Below, one piece after another: positions 12,547 to 25,018 of a stretch of DNA of 64,000 nt (position 1 is the first letter of the stretch; every line of letters starts with the position of its first letter). The translations under genes were made by a program, and so were the position numbers. Origin of the DNA: Larix kaempferi. Its lineage: Eukaryota; Streptophyta; Pinopsida; Pinales; Pinaceae. Location of the stretch: contig BSBM01000826.1 of the NCBI GenBank assembly GCA_027924585.1, forward strand, positions 8,773,501 through 8,837,500, read 5' to 3'. A model generated the notes under the pieces. The model worked only from the letters and a program-made list of their open reading frames with translations. It was not told the origin of the DNA and did no database searches.

Positions 12547-13740
12547 TGTTAGAATTTGTCACATCTTGAATCTAGTTTAGTGTAGAAACCTCACAATTAG
12601 TTTTGCAAGGATGCAAAGAAGGAAGAAGATTTGAGCAGAACACATGAGAAAAAGAAATTCAATTGAGTAAAACATAATAAGGGCACAATAAATAATACAC
12701 CTTATGAGATAAAATAAGGGCATTATATTATTGAACAATAAGGGCACAATAAATAATACACCTTATGAGATAAAATACAATGCACTAAAGAAATTCAAAA
12801 ATCTCATAGAAAAACAGGCTTACTAAAAGATAATAACCCCAATAGTGGCAACATCATCCAACTTAGTCAATGACCTCATGAATTAGCTAAATTAGACATG
12901 GAAGCTCACGAGTGATGAAAAAGAAGTAAGATGATGGATTTTGTAGAGAAAAATATGGAGGATGTGTTGGCCAGAAACTAGATAGCTTGTTAAGTCCATA
13001 AAGGCACCTAGATTTATCCTTATCCACCGAAAATAAGAAAAAATAGAACAAATATGTGTAAAAGCAGGAAAGTGCTCTTACCATTCTGGATTGCCATAAA
13101 AAGAAAACAGAATCAAAGCAGAATATATCTGAGGGTTCTCTTATGGAGAATGATGACAAGTGTGACCCTAAAGAGGCAATATGGGGCCAACTACCAAGTC
13201 AAACACCTAGGGAAGTATCAATAAATGAATAATAATTTATATCCTAAGTCTATATGGTTTTTTTAATATTATAAAAATCCATTTCAATAGAAAAAATTGT
13301 GTTCAACCATCCAAGTTTTAATATACAATGGAACTTCCTTTCATTGTTTTCCTCTTGCTTCTCTCTTGAGCTCTTCCTCACACCTAGATATAGCTTGATT
13401 TATTTGCACTGAAAATTCCACAATATACCCATTCGGAGTGTTTTCTACCCAAAAGTTGACAACCGTAGTTCGTGAGGTATTCAATTGATGCAACTCTGCT
13501 AGGTCTCTCCAAGAACACTGCACAATTATTTGTTGTCAGTTGTGATATTCTGAAGCTTTCGCAAGTCTATTTAGTCACTTGGATAGTGCTATAGGGAATA
13601 CAACCCAAACAAATTCATATTGATCTAATATTGGTCCTCCATAAAGGATGTATCCTCTTAGTTTCTATAGATCCCACCCTCATAGTTTAGCTTCTTATAT
13701 TATAAATTTATCAAACTTATTGTCCCACCAATATTGAACA
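12547..13740 (-). mobile_element. Copia LTR (minus), B1 copy
   Basis: Begins TGTTAGAATTTG directly beside the primer-binding site and is inferred to end at TATTGAACA (13740), about 1194 bp. Matched at 59500-60644 and in part at 1-320 and 36120-36502 plus 38205-38291. The right end is inferred from the CA and the breakdown of similarity. A plus-strand copia LTR begins just beyond it at 13750. Confidence 0.55.
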
Positions 13741-13749
13741 TGGCTTATA

Positions 13750-15839
13750 TGTTGAAGAATGTAACTTCGGCAGATATTCTTATAGTATTTTTATTGTACT
13801 TCCTTCAATAAATATTCATATTGTATTTGATCATGTAAAAATATTAAAAGAAATCAAGTAAAATAGAAAAGTCATCCTAGTGGGTAAACTTCCCCAATCA
13901 ATGGGCAATTTTCCCTAAACAATGGGAAAAACTGCCCAGTCAAGTTGGCCTAGTTAGGGAAGGACAAGTCGGCCTACTTAGGTAAAAAGGTCATGTTATA
14001 ACTAGTATAAATAAGAGTGGTTCCTAGCTCATTTGGCACATAACTCACTCAAGCTAGTTCGCATTAGTAGAGAGAGAAATACATGTTAGATTGCGAGAAA
14101 TACTCAAGTGGGGCATTTTTTAGCAAGTCATATTTTGGAAGTGCGGAGCTAAGCGCAGTTCAGATGAAGGCTTTTTGGACAAGTTAGTTTTGGGATGCTG
14201 CGAAGTGGAGCACAGCACAGGGTCGGAAGAACTGCGAAGTACAATGCCTCCAGGAGACAGCGCTGCGATGAGCCCGATATACGGAGATATGGTAAGGCAG
14301 AAGGTTGGACAGAAGATGACACATATTCTAGTTAGACCATTGGTGGTCTATTTTTGGTAAAGAGGCTCCATGATTTCTAGGCGGGGGGTAAGGAGCAAAG
14401 TGGAGGAAAGAAACCGGTCACACATGCAAGGAACCACTACATGAACCGGTCGCATAAGGCCGTTATAGGAAGAACAAATCGGTGAAAGCGACCTGTTGGG
14501 GTGCGCATGATAGAGAGGCTGATAGCGATGTGAGCATGCGCTGAGTGCTGCCACGATGGAAGATTCACTACCAGAAACCAGCAAGTCTGGTTAGCTAAAA
14601 ACTGCGACAGTTTTGTAAACCTTAGGGGTTTTTCCTGCATATTGTAAAGACATGACCTACGGGCATGATCTATAAATAAGACATACTTTGTAAGGGAAAG
14701 GGTTGTTGATTCTCTACTTTTGATTACTATTGAGAAATATTCTATTGAGAGACAATTTTGTAAAGGATGTGCAAGCTGTGTGTGCAGAGGCCTATTGAGA
14801 GAGAAGAGAGTCTGCAACTGAGTGCGCAGACTAGTACTGTTGTAACCTTCCCAAAGACTAATACAACAACAGTTCCTATGGACATAAATCCCATCCTGGG
14901 GGTGAACCATGTTAAATCTTGTGTAGTGTGATTGTTTATGTGTTTGCACTTGTTTGTTTGCTTACAATGAATGATTGAATTTTCATTTATTAGTTGATAT
15001 GTTCATGCTTTTATATGTATTCGCCATGAGAACGAAATGAGAATAATAAGTTAAGTATTAGATATATGGATGAATGTTGAATGGTTAGTGGTTCTGAGTT
15101 AATGAATGCATAAGTAATTTAGATAAGCAATTAAGTTGGAGAGTTCGCGTCGTGCAACTCCCTTGAAGCGCAACACCAGATGTGTGCAGAGCCATGTATT
15201 TCGTCCCGTTGCATAATTCATAAGACTAAATGATCTAAGGCAGTAGATGAATGAATAAAGCACTAAGTAAAGTCATCAATAGAGGTTAAGTCTGAAGAGG
15301 AAGCATATAAGTCTGTTGCGCTCTCCCATCGATTGAATCCTACCCAAATCGCGCAGTCCTTAGATGCGGTGGTTGTGCAAGCATCTTAGTCTGTACAAGT
15401 GTTGACCGCGATGAAGGATATTGTCGCGCAGTCTTAAGTCTGCAACGCGTTGCACAATAGTTCTGTCTGAACAACTTATCACATAGTTGTGGAAACCTGA
15501 TTCCGCATCTCCCCCATAGCTCCACCTCGGGTGAGACCTCAGCCTGTTCACAGGTTGTTGTAGGAAGGGCTGATGAAAAGGGGTTTTGTTGGTTCCTTGA
15601 ACCGCAAAGAACCTCGGTCTTTATCGAAAACCTCAAGAACAGTTTATAAGCCAACAAGTAGTTGCATTGAAGATATCTTATTCTTGGGTTTCATTGTTCT
15701 TGGGTTATTGTAAAAGACTGACATTGTACTCGCTCACAAATCTATATTGAAGAAGTTTCGCTTGTTTTTTCCCGTGAGAGGGTTTTCGCAGGATAAATTG
15801 TTGTGCACTCTTGTTTATGATGTGCTTTTCTATCTTTCA
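13750..15839 (+). mobile_element. 5' LTR of an old plus-strand copia, with 1.55 kb extra sequence (B1)
   Basis: Starts TGTTGAAGAATG and resembles 60654-61171. It carries a TATA-like gtataaataag near 14019 and ends near ttctatctttca at about 15839. The primer-binding site after it is no longer recognisable. Compared with the B2 copy it contains 1555 extra bases (14103-15657). Gag of the same element begins at 16281. Confidence 0.5.
14103..15657. other. Segment present in B1 and absent from B2
   Basis: Less AT-rich than its surroundings. It contains LTR-like features: a TATA-like tctataaataag near 14670 and, after it, an R/U5-like stretch (tgggggtgaacc near 14897). In B2 the flanks join directly at about 60990 (gagaaata/gtagttgc). 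No target-site duplication is visible at the edges, so either an insertion in B1 or a deletion in B2 is possible. The ORFs within it match nothing I recognise. Confidence 0.45.
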
Positions 15840-16280
15840 GTGATCCTATTGTTTATGCTAGAAGTAAAAATAAGGGTTTCTTGTTTCGAAGGATTTTCAC
15901 CATAGATTGGCCTGGAAATGAGGACAATGCAATTCACCCTAGGAGGGTGCATTTTTCTATGGAGGAAGATTTAAGATCCAAGAATTTTGAATTTCAACCT
16001 TGTCACTACTACTCATGAAAACTAGGGTATCATATTTTTGAGATTTATGTCCAGATATTTGGCTAAAGGAAAGGTTTTCTCAACTATCCCTAGGGAAGAA
16101 CATATTTCTCTCCATTCATAATTCAAGATTCTGAAGTTGAAAATTTAGGGTTTTTGTGACAAACCCTAGGTCAACCAAGAAGCAGATTTTAGAAGGAATT
16201 GAAGAAAGCACTTGGTTAGAGCATGTTGACTCATAAGTACTATTATCTTTATTTCCATTTGAGATTCTCATTTTATAAAG

Positions 16281-16729
16281 ATGAAAACCATTACTAATCT
16301 TGAGTATAAGCTTGAAAGAGTCGGTAAATTTCAAGCCTAGAAGTATAGAGTATTGCTCATGCTAGAAGAGAATGATTTGGACAACTATGTTAAGGAGGAA
16401 ATTGCAGAGGAAAAGGAAGATGAATAAAAGGATAGGCACAAGAAGAATTTGATTAGGGCCAAGTGGATAATTGTTGAATCCATCAAGGATCACTTGATCC
16501 CCCATATCTCATCAATGAAGAGTCCCAAGGAGATGTTTGATGCATTGAAGAGACTATATGAAGAAGAAAAGAACATTAATAGGAAGATGACCTTGAGAAC
16601 TCAACTCAAGCTTGTGAAGATGCAAAACTCAGAAAATATCCAATCCTATTTCACAAGGGTCTCCCAAATCAAAGAAAAACCAGAATTTATTAGAGATAAG
16701 GTTGAAGTAGCAAAATTGGTGATGACTAC
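16281..16729 (+). pseudogene. Copia gag (UBN2-type) 5' part, interrupted, B1
   Basis: From ATG 16281 the frame gives a copia Gag of UBN2 type: EYKLER, KYRVLLMLEENDLDNYV, RAKWIIVESIKDHLIP, NRKMTLRTQLK, NIQSYFTRVSQIKE. In-frame stops are at 16338-16340 (TAG) and 16425-16427 (TAA). The gene is split at codon VMTT by a retroposon whose 13-bp target duplication ends at 16729. The frame continues at 25508. Gag would form the virus-like particle of the retrotransposon. The related copy at 61615 lacks these two stops. Confidence 0.85.
16717..16729. other. Left 13-bp target-site duplication of the retroposon
   Basis: TGGTGATGACTAC here is repeated exactly at 25495-25507. Removing what lies between rejoins the copia gag frame (VMTT to LNGRPRSW). 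Confidence 0.85.
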
Positions 16730-17086
16730 CACCGCTCGCACGAGCCAGATCCCTGCTAGAGCCCGCCAACCTCATGAGCACATCATCCATCTATCAACAT
16801 TGCATCTGGTCAAACCCTCCACATGTCTGCACGCTTACCTAGACGGTGGTCGAGATTTATATCGCGAGGAACCGCTCCAAGATGCTGCATTTATTCAACC
16901 TCATGCAGACCACACCTTGACGTCGAACAACAGAGCTGGAAGGTACCTTAATATTTAATTTTCCACCTTTATCGATAATGGATGCGGACTCCATTAAATC
17001 CTCCTGCAAAGATAAAGCCATCATAACAATCCTCCTTTTCACCATTGGCATTAGTTTTCATGCTTCTGATCTGGCTCTCTTTCGGC

Positions 17087-17091
17087 TCTTT
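17087..17091. other. Target-site duplication of full-length copia (left)
   Basis: TCTTT, repeated exactly at 24390-24394 on the other side of the element. Confidence 0.9.
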
Positions 17092-17696
17092 TGTTAAATT
17101 TTGAGCATTAATTCACAATGCTCTAGGATCTTTACTGAGAGAATAACATATACAGTATATCAATGCATAACAATCACAATAAGCATGACAAGCATTACAA
17201 GAATCAAAAGCATGAGAGTCAAGAGACACAGAGTTTCCGTGGGGAAAACCCTAAGGTGAAAAACCCCACAACTTCCTCAAAGATAGAGAGAGCAATGGCT
17301 CAACCAAAGTACAACCAAAATACACTTGAGATAGTCTCCTAGAGAAGATCATCCTCCTCCTCACTAGTGCGCCACTTTCTGAGTGAGAGAAGTGTGACTT
17401 TCCGAATGAGCCAAATAGAGATCTCCTGATCTCTATTTATACTTAACCTGTTTGCCCAGTTACACTATGGGGCCGACTTGTCTATCTAGATACATCCACA
17501 ATATAATATATATTTCAGGGCCGACCCCACACATGGTGGTCTAATAACCCATCGGCAAGTACACACACTTGCGACACTTGTCAATCCACATGATGACACT
17601 TCCTTATAGAGGAATAACACATCTCTTATAAGGGTACAATAAATATATATGAAATACATAGATGAAATACATTCTGAAGTTACATATACATCAACA
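17092..17696 (-). repeat. 3' LTR of full-length copia
   Basis: 605 bp, TG...CA, nearly identical to 23786-24389. On the minus strand this is the downstream LTR. Confidence 0.95.
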
Positions 17697-17711
17697 CTCC
17701 CTCTTAACTAG
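17697..17711 (-). other. Polypurine tract of full-length copia
   Basis: The minus strand reads an interrupted purine run ending AAGAGGGAG directly against the 3' LTR, the expected place for the plus-strand primer. It is broken by a few pyrimidines further out. Confidence 0.65.
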
Positions 17712-17937
17712 GAAGGTATTTCTCGACACAGTTCTGCTAGACAAGTCTTCTTCTCAGGATCATCGTCATCATCATCGTCATTGCTGCTGCTATCTCAACC
17801 AATCTCTGACTCTACTCGTCATAGGAAGTTCTACAGAGCCAGTCCTTTTTCATACTGGATGTAGGCCAACCACCTGCAGGTCTTCATCATTTGTGCAAAT
17901 GATCTGATAGAGGTGGCCTCTCAGGACTAATTTTATG

Positions 17938-18480
17938 TGCAGATGCAATACTGGAAAGAGTATCCCAGGAACATTTATGTGCCTAAGCACGACCGGCAAG
18001 ATCTCCCAGGACTGATTACATGCATCTCCTCCACAATACCTTTAAAGAGCATCCCAGGAACATTTATGTGCCGCAGCACGACCAACAAGATCTCTAAGGA
18101 GCATCCCAGGACTTATTACGAGCATACAAATCAACCTCTCAGATCTCCAGGACTGATTACATGTGGATAGACAAAACCTTTAAAGAGCATCCCAGAAACA
18201 TTTATGTGCTCTAAAACGACCGACAAGATCTCTAAAGAGCATCCCAGGACTAATTACGAGCACACAGCTCAACCTCTCGGATCTCCAGGACTGATTACAT
18301 GTCTCCATAGTAATACCTCATCCGAGGACTGATTACGAGCACACAGCTCAACCTATCGGATATCTGAGGACTGATTACTACTACATAGCAATACCGGAAA
18401 GAGTACCCCAGGAAAATTTATGTGCCGCAGCACGACCGGCAAGATCTCTGAGGACTGATTACATGCTATTTGCACAACCT
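17938..18480. repeat. Degenerate tandem repeats in the copia 3' region, array 1
   Basis: Recurring boxes gcatcccagga, acatttatgtgcc, gcacgacc.gcaagatctc and aggactgattac are arranged in composite units of roughly 90-140 bp. For example, gcatcccag.aacatttatgtg appears near 17957, 18048 and 18188. They lie between the pol stop and the polypurine tract, outside the coding region. Confidence 0.7.
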
Positions 18481-18499
18481 GCCACATATCATCTCTGAC

Positions 18500-19050
18500 C
18501 TCCAAGTATCAACCTGATACTCATGATCCAATGGATCATCATCACACGAGGCATCATCCTGATGCCCATGATCATACTGATCATCATCACTTGTACCATC
18601 CTGGTAAATATCATCTGGAGCAACATCCTGAAGCTCATCATCATGATCAACCTGATCATACAATGCATCCACCTGATGCACACCAAGTATCTACCTGATA
18701 CATATCATCATACATGATCCACCTGATCATACAGTGTATCCACCTGATACAAATACAAATACATGATACATATCAACATACATGATACATGGTCCAAGCA
18801 TCCAACATGATGCATATACAAATACATACAAATGATCCAACCGATCATATCCAGCATCCAACATGATGCATACATACATATAAATGATCCAATTGTTCAT
18901 ATCCAACATCAACGCGATGCATACATACATACAAATATAAATGATCCAACTGATCATATCCAGCATCAACATGATGCATACATACATACAAATATAAATG
19001 ATCCAACTGATCATATCCAGCATCCAACATGATGCATATACAAAGCAGTA
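18500..19050. repeat. Tandem repeats in the copia 3' region, array 2
   Basis: Units of about 51-58 bp built from gatgcatacatacatac, aaatgatccaac and tgatcatatccagcatc are clearest at 18865, 18916 and 18973. To the left (18500-18780) they grade into shorter cctgat/atgatc repeats. The short minus-strand frames here (rich in Asp, His and Tyr) are by-products of the repeat. Confidence 0.75.
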
Positions 19051-19153
19051 ACTGGAGCATCATCCTGATACTCATCATCTAGCGCTTACATCCACAGCCA
19101 TGTGAAGGATCCTCCTTCCAACATGCTTGGAATGGCTTCAACAAATGTGTCCA

Positions 19154-22100
19154 TCACTTCTTCCTCGAAGTGTCTTCGATCTGAAGAACACCAAGCCTCT
19201 CCCTAAAGTACTCGAACTTCACGCTGGCTAGTGGCTTCATTAGCACATCTGCAATCTGCTCATCCATCGCAACATACAGGAGCTTCACGGCTCCTCTCTA
19301 CACCATATCCCTGATATAATGATATTTGATCTCTATGTGTTTCGACCTATCATGAAACACTGGGTTCTCAGACAGTTTCACACAACTCTTGTTATCACAA
19401 AAGATACCAGTAGCATCCAGCGGGAGATCAAATAACTCAGACAGTAGCTTCCGTAGCCATACTGCCTCACAACTAGGGCTGAGTAGGTTGCAACATACTC
19501 TGCCTCAGTTGTACTCAGTGCTATGCAGGATTGCTTCCTGCTAAACCAAGAGATCACACCTGATCCCATACTGAAGCAGCTCCCAGATGTGCTCTTCCTA
19601 TCTGCAGCACTGCCAGCCCAATCTGAATCAACATAACCCTGCAGGTTAAAATTTTGATTCACTACATACTTGAGCCCATAATCCACTGTACCCTTCAGGT
19701 ACCTCAGGATATGCTTTACAGCAACTAGGTGAACACTCCTCGGATCCTTCAGGAACTGGCTCAATGTGTTCACTACAAAGCAAATATCTGGTCTCGTGTT
19801 CGTCAGGTACATCAAGGACCCAATCATCTGACGATACATAGAGACATCAACCGGCTCAGATGAAGCATCACATAGAAGCTTTAGATTCGATGCCATGGGT
19901 GTGGCCATGGCCTTGAAATCCATCATCCCAAATCTCTTCAGGATATCGACAATGTACTTTCCTTGACCAAGGAAGATCCCACCTGAATTCTGCCACACCT
20001 CCATACCTAGGAAATAATGCATCATTCCCAAATATTTCATATCGAACTCAGTAGCAAGCTTCCTCTTAGTATCTGCAATCAATCTGTCATCTCCTGTTAC
20101 AAATAAGTCATCCACGTACAGAAGTAGAATCACAGGATTTCCTTCCTCAACCTTGTAGTAAATATTGGAATCCACTTTACTCTTGGTAAAGCCCAAACTA
20201 GATAGGAAACTGTCCATCCTACCATACCAAGTTCTGGGGACTTGCTTCAAGCCATACAAGGCTTTCTTCAATCTGCACACATATGACTCCCTGTCATGTA
20301 TTTCAAAGCCGAGTGGCTACTCCACATATACTTCCTCTTCAACTACACCATTCAAGAAAGCAGTCTTGACATCCATCTGGTGTATTTTCCATTTCATTGC
20401 TGCAGCCAGGGAAAGTACTGTTATGATGGAAGTATACCTGGCTACAGGTGCAAAATTTTCTTCATAATCTATTCCCTCTTTCTGAGAGAAGCCACGAGCT
20501 ACGAATCTTGCTTTGTATTTCTCTACACTGCCATCTACAGCATGCTTAATTTTGTAGATCCATTTGGAAGTCACAACAGACTTCTCTTTAGGTCTTGGGA
20601 CAACATCCCAAACATCATTTTTCATTATTGATTGGTAATCCTCAACCATAGCATCCTTCCATTCTTTCTTTTCCACTTCTTCTTCATAACAGGAAGGTTC
20701 TTTGTTCATAATGTCATAGAGTAAAGCAACATAGCTAGTATGTGATCTGGTTCTTTTCTTTGCTCTGTGTTCTTCTTCTGGAATGCCAAATCTTTCTACA
20801 TCTTGAATGAGCTCTCTAGCCCATGCGGATTTCCTCTTGTGAGAGTTATCCTCGCGAAGTGGATCTACAGGTTCTTGCGGATCTTCAAACTCACGAACAA
20901 CTTCTGGAATTGCTTCAGTCATGGTGGTGTCTTGAAATCTAGTTTCCTTAGGTTCTTCATAAACTTTGATAGGTGCCTTCATTGATTTGATGAATGCTGA
21001 GTTTTCATCAAATGTTACATCCCTGCTGACATCAATCTTCTTGAACCCTGGAAAGTATATTCTATAATCCTTCGAGCTTTCACTGTAACCCACAAAGATA
21101 CCCTTATTTCTTGAAGGATCTAGTTTGGTCCTCTTTTCCTTTGGGAAATGAGTGTATACTGGACAACCAAATATTCTGAGATGGCTGAATTCAGGTTTCT
21201 TACCAAAAAAGACCTCTTCTGGTGTCTTGTTGTCCAATATCTTGTGGGGTGTTCTGTTCTGCACATATACAGTTGTTCTAGCTGCTTCTTCCCATAGATG
21301 CATAAGTAGATCCTGGTCATGCAGCATTGCCCTTGTTGCTTCAATGATTATTCTGTTCTTCCTTTCTGCAACTCCATTCTGTTGAGGATTATAAGGAGCA
21401 GTCAACTCCCTCTTAATCCCTGAATCACTGCAAAGCTTCTTGAAGTCACCTGAGGTGAATTCTCCACCATTGTCGGATCTAAATGTTTTGATATTTTTGT
21501 CAGTTTGATTCTCCATCAAGGTTTTGAATTCCTTGAACTTATCAAACACCTCATCTTTTTTTTTCAAGAAGTATACCCAAGTCTTCCTGGAGAAGTCATC
21601 AATAAATGAGACATAATAAACATACCCACTTAGAGAACTGGATGACATAGGAGCACATACATTTGAGTGGATGATTTCCAGGATATCTTTTGCCTTGCTT
21701 TCATTGCTTGGGAAATCCTTCTTAATATTCTTACCTTTTGCACATCCTTTGCAAACACCTTCATGTTTGGTCTTGATTTCAGGAAGACCCTCTACAGCCT
21801 TGCTTGCAATTGGAAGTGCCCTATAGTGAATATGAGCAAGTCTTCTATGCCAAAGTTCACTTGGCTCCATGGATTCATGAACCATGGCATGTTCAGGTTG
21901 TCCTTTTAATTTATACAAACCTTCCTCTTGCTCTCCAATCACAACTGCATCATCTATGGTCTTTCCATTTGGCCACATTAGGACTTGGCCATCCACAAAT
22001 GCAACCCTCATACCTTTTGCATCCAATGCAGAGATGGAGAGTAAGTTCTTCTTGAGCCTAGGTACATAAAGGACTTCTTTCATCTTCAAATATTTTCCAG

Positions 22101-23211
22101 AATCTAGGTTGTAGGAGGCTTCACCACTTCCTTTGATGGGATATTGATAATCATCCCCAAGTTTCACTTTATGGGGTGATTCATGTTTAGACAGATTTAC
22201 AAAGGATTCTTTAAACCCAGTCATGTGTTTGGAAGCCCCACTATCAATTAACCAATCATTACAACAATGGGAGATAGTACCTGTGAGATCAGAGATTAGA
22301 ACATACTCTTCTTCACTTGATGAGTCATCATTACTATCATCACTTTCTGCCCTATCCTTCTTCTTTGGAGGTTCATCATCTTCGGCAGCATGAGCATGGT
22401 ACCTTCTTTTGTTACCCTTCTTCTTCTTGCTGGAGTTGTTGTTGTTGTGGTTGTCCCTTTTGTTCTTGGGACATTTTGAAGCAAAGTGACCCTTCTCATT
22501 ACAAGTGAAACACCTTAAATCTTTCTTGTCTTTGTGAAAATGATGAGAAGATTTCTTCTTGTGATGGGATGGATCCCTCTTGAACTTTCCCTTCTTAGTG
22601 CGAGCTGTGAGAGCTTGATCTTCATTTCCCATATTCTCTTCTCTTGCCACAAGCCTTGATTCTTCTTGAGAACATTCCTCCCATAATCTGATGAAGGAGA
22701 TTAATTTCTTTCTGGCACAGATCCCCTAGATTAAAGAGTCCCATGACCTAGGTAGGCCATTCAAAGTAGTCATAACAATTTCACCATTCTCCACCATTTC
22801 ATCTACAGCTTCAAGTTGTTCCTTGATCTGAGAGACCTTCAAGAAATAGGATTGAATGGTTTCTCCATTCAACATCTTGACCCCTTTCAATTGATTCCAC
22901 AGGGTCATATTCCGGTTTATGTTCTTTCCTTCAAATAGCTTGGTCAAAGAGTCAAACATAGCCTTGGGTGTCTTTAGAGAAGACACATGGGGTATGAGAT
23001 GGTCTTTGATAGAATCAGCAATGATTCTCTTTTCCTTGACCAAGTTCTTCTTATGAAATACCTTAGCCTCTTCATCCTCTGGGATAGGGATGTCTTCTTT
23101 TATATATGAGTCCAACTCATTCTCTTCGAGGATTAACCCAATCCTATACTTCCAAGCTCGGAAGTTATCAGCCCCTTCAAACTTATCCTCAATCTTGGTG
23201 TGGTGAGACAT
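19154..23211 (-). pseudogene. Copia gag-pol polyprotein, one long frame with lesions
   Basis: Start taken as the ATG at 23211 (MSHHTKIEDKF). Order: UBN2-type Gag; CCHC knuckle ([14 protein letters not shown], about 22510); aspartic protease ([14 protein letters not shown], about 22240); GAG-pre-integrase; integrase core; RT ([23 protein letters not shown]); RNase H to the TGA at 19154-19156. Lesions: TAG at 22726-22728 between Gag and the knuckle, TAG at 20317-20319 in RT, TAG at 19298-19300 near the end, a one-base deletion near 19475-19478, and Asn for the first catalytic Asp of integrase (codon 21661-21663). The total length, one short of a multiple of three, agrees with a single deletion. 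It once encoded everything needed for copying and insertion; it is defective now. Confidence 0.92.
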
Positions 23212-23773
23212 CTTAAAGAGTACTTCAAATGGAAATAGAAAAGATTTAGGTCTTACCACTTGAAATATTGAAAACTGGATCTCGTCCCAGATTAGGGTTT
23301 GTCGGGAAAACCCTAAAAATTCAAAATGTGAATTTCAACTTTCTGAAAGGATAGAAAGATGCGCCCTGATGAGCTGATCAACCTGGTGTATTCAGAATTT
23401 GAGACCAGCAAAGCTTTACCCTTCAGATTTGCCTTTTTGTCATCCCGGGTTCATTAGGGAGAGCCCTGAATTAGGGTTTGAGTTTCCCAGAGATATAACT
23501 AGCCCAAAATCTCGATCCAAAGCTCTAAACTTCGATTTTTCCAAGGAGCTTCCAACTATGTCTTCAGATTTCAGAAATTCCTATTTTTGTGGAAACCCTA
23601 ATTTTTAGGGCCAAATCTGAAAATGCTCAGAATTGAATTTTGATTGGACCGATAGATTCTACTTGATGAGTAGAGTCAATCTACTATAATGATTTTCCAA
23701 AACCTGTGGAGAGAAACCCAATAAACAAGAAACTCAAGTTTCTATCACTGCAAGATGTCTTCTTCTCAAGTTA

Positions 23774-23785
23774 GCTCTGATACCA
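23774..23785 (-). other. Primer-binding site of full-length copia
   Basis: Minus strand TGGTATCAGAGC directly beside the 5' LTR, the classic site for initiator/Met tRNA priming in plant copia elements. Confidence 0.9.
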
Positions 23786-24389
23786 TGTTAAATTTTGAGC
23801 ATTAATTCACAATACTCTAGGATCTTTACTGAGAGAATAACATATATAGTATATCAATGCATAACAATCACAATAAGCATCACAAGCATCACAAGAATCA
23901 AAAGCATGAGAGACAAGAGACAAAGAGTTTCCGTGGGGAAAACCCTAAGGTGAAAAACCCCACAACTTCCTCAGAGATAGAGAGAGCAATGGCTCAACCA
24001 AAGTACAACCAAAATACACTTGAGATAGTCTCCTAGAGTAGATGATCCTCCTCGTCACTAGTGTGCCACTTTCTGAGTGAGAGAAGTGTGACTTTCCGAA
24101 TGATCCAAATAGAGATCTCCAGATCTCTATTTATACTTAACCTGTTTTCCCAGTTACACTATGGGGCCAACTTGTCTATCTAGATGCACCCACATATAAT
24201 ATATATTTCAGGGCCGACCCCACACATGGTGGTCTAATAACCCATTGGCAAGTACACACACTTGCGATACTTGTCAATCCACATGATGACACTTCCTTAT
24301 AGAGGAATAACACATCTCTTATAAGGGTACAATAAATATATATGAAATACATAGATGAAATACATTCTGAATTTACATATACATCAACA
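23786..24389 (-). repeat. 5' LTR of full-length copia
   Basis: 604 bp, TG...CA, followed by the right TCTTT duplication at 24390-24394. It should hold the element's promoter (minus strand). A TATA-like run (minus-strand taagtataaatag, + strand near 24127-24139) is visible. Confidence 0.95.
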
Positions 24390-24502
24390 TCTTTATCATT
24401 CTCTCCTTTGCTCTGCGCAATTCTCTACTCGTCTTTGTCTTTTGCCCCAGCTCTGTTTCATATTCGCTGTGGCTCTCACACGATTCCGGTTGCCTCACCA
24501 CC

Positions 24503-25018
24503 ATGACAAGGCCCCGAGGAACTCCTAGGAGAGGGGGTAGTAGGAAAGGGTCTGATAGTAAATCTAGAAACATTATGGATTGGAAATCCATTAACAGTTA
24601 TGCAAAGGGCATCTCAACACCCACCCGAAGTCTCATGGACAACTGGGAAGCACACAGAGTCTCGACCATGCTTTCCTCTGGTAGAAATTGTGGAAATATT
24701 AACCACTACTAGTTAATCAAGAATATGATGAGTAGCCTGGTGGAGGATTTTATGACCAATTGGTCTGCCAACATAAGCACACTAAGGAATTTCAATACCT
24801 ACCTCACTGAAATTGGAGAAGGTCTGAACACCATGGAATCCATCCTGAACTGGGAAAACTTTTCCCTCAGGCGCAACAATGAATTGGAAACACTCCAACA
24901 GAACAAGGGAAATGAAGACATGGTTGAACAAGAGTGTGTTGCGAAAATGGGGGATGAACAATTCAGGAAAAGTGGCAATCATCCACCTACAACCTTGGAC
25001 ACTCCCATCTCTACGTAG
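24503..25018 (+). pseudogene. Unidentified ORF region of the nested retroposon
   Basis: Two frames, 24503-24712 (Arg/Gly/Ser-rich start MTRPRGTPRRGGSRKG) and 24725-25018 (coiled-coil-like, NELETLQQNKGNEDMVEQE), are separated by one stop and probably belong together. A C/T-rich leader precedes the first ATG. I do not recognise the family. A small basic nucleic-acid-binding protein, for example a LINE ORF1-like product or a plant gene fragment captured as a processed copy, would fit, but this is a guess. Confidence 0.35.

Larger units (their letters stand above)
17092..24389 (-). mobile_element. Full-length Ty1/copia element, 7298 bp
   Basis: Complete structure on the minus strand: 5' LTR 23786-24389, primer-binding site 23774-23785, gag-pol 23211-19154, a long 3' non-coding region with two tandem-repeat arrays (19050-17940), purine tract, 3' LTR 17092-17696, and a perfect 5-bp target duplication TCTTT. 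The LTRs (605 and 604 bp) start TGTTAAATTTTGAG and end CATCAACA, and I count roughly twenty differences between them by eye. It is the youngest layer of the nest at 13.7-27.4 kb. It is not autonomous now because gag-pol carries several lesions. Confidence 0.95.

Noticed and set aside
14348-14949. Minus-strand frames of 78 and 170 codons
   Set aside because: They fall in a segment with LTR-like promoter features, overlap each other in different frames and show no known motif.
15340-15657. 105-codon Arg/Cys-rich minus-strand frame
   Set aside because: No recognisable domain, located in a segment missing from the duplicate, and probably chance coding potential in GC-richer DNA.
18466-19078. Asp/His/Tyr-rich repetitive frames on both strands
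   Set aside because: They follow the 51-58 bp tandem repeat in the copia 3' region and lack any start context or domain.
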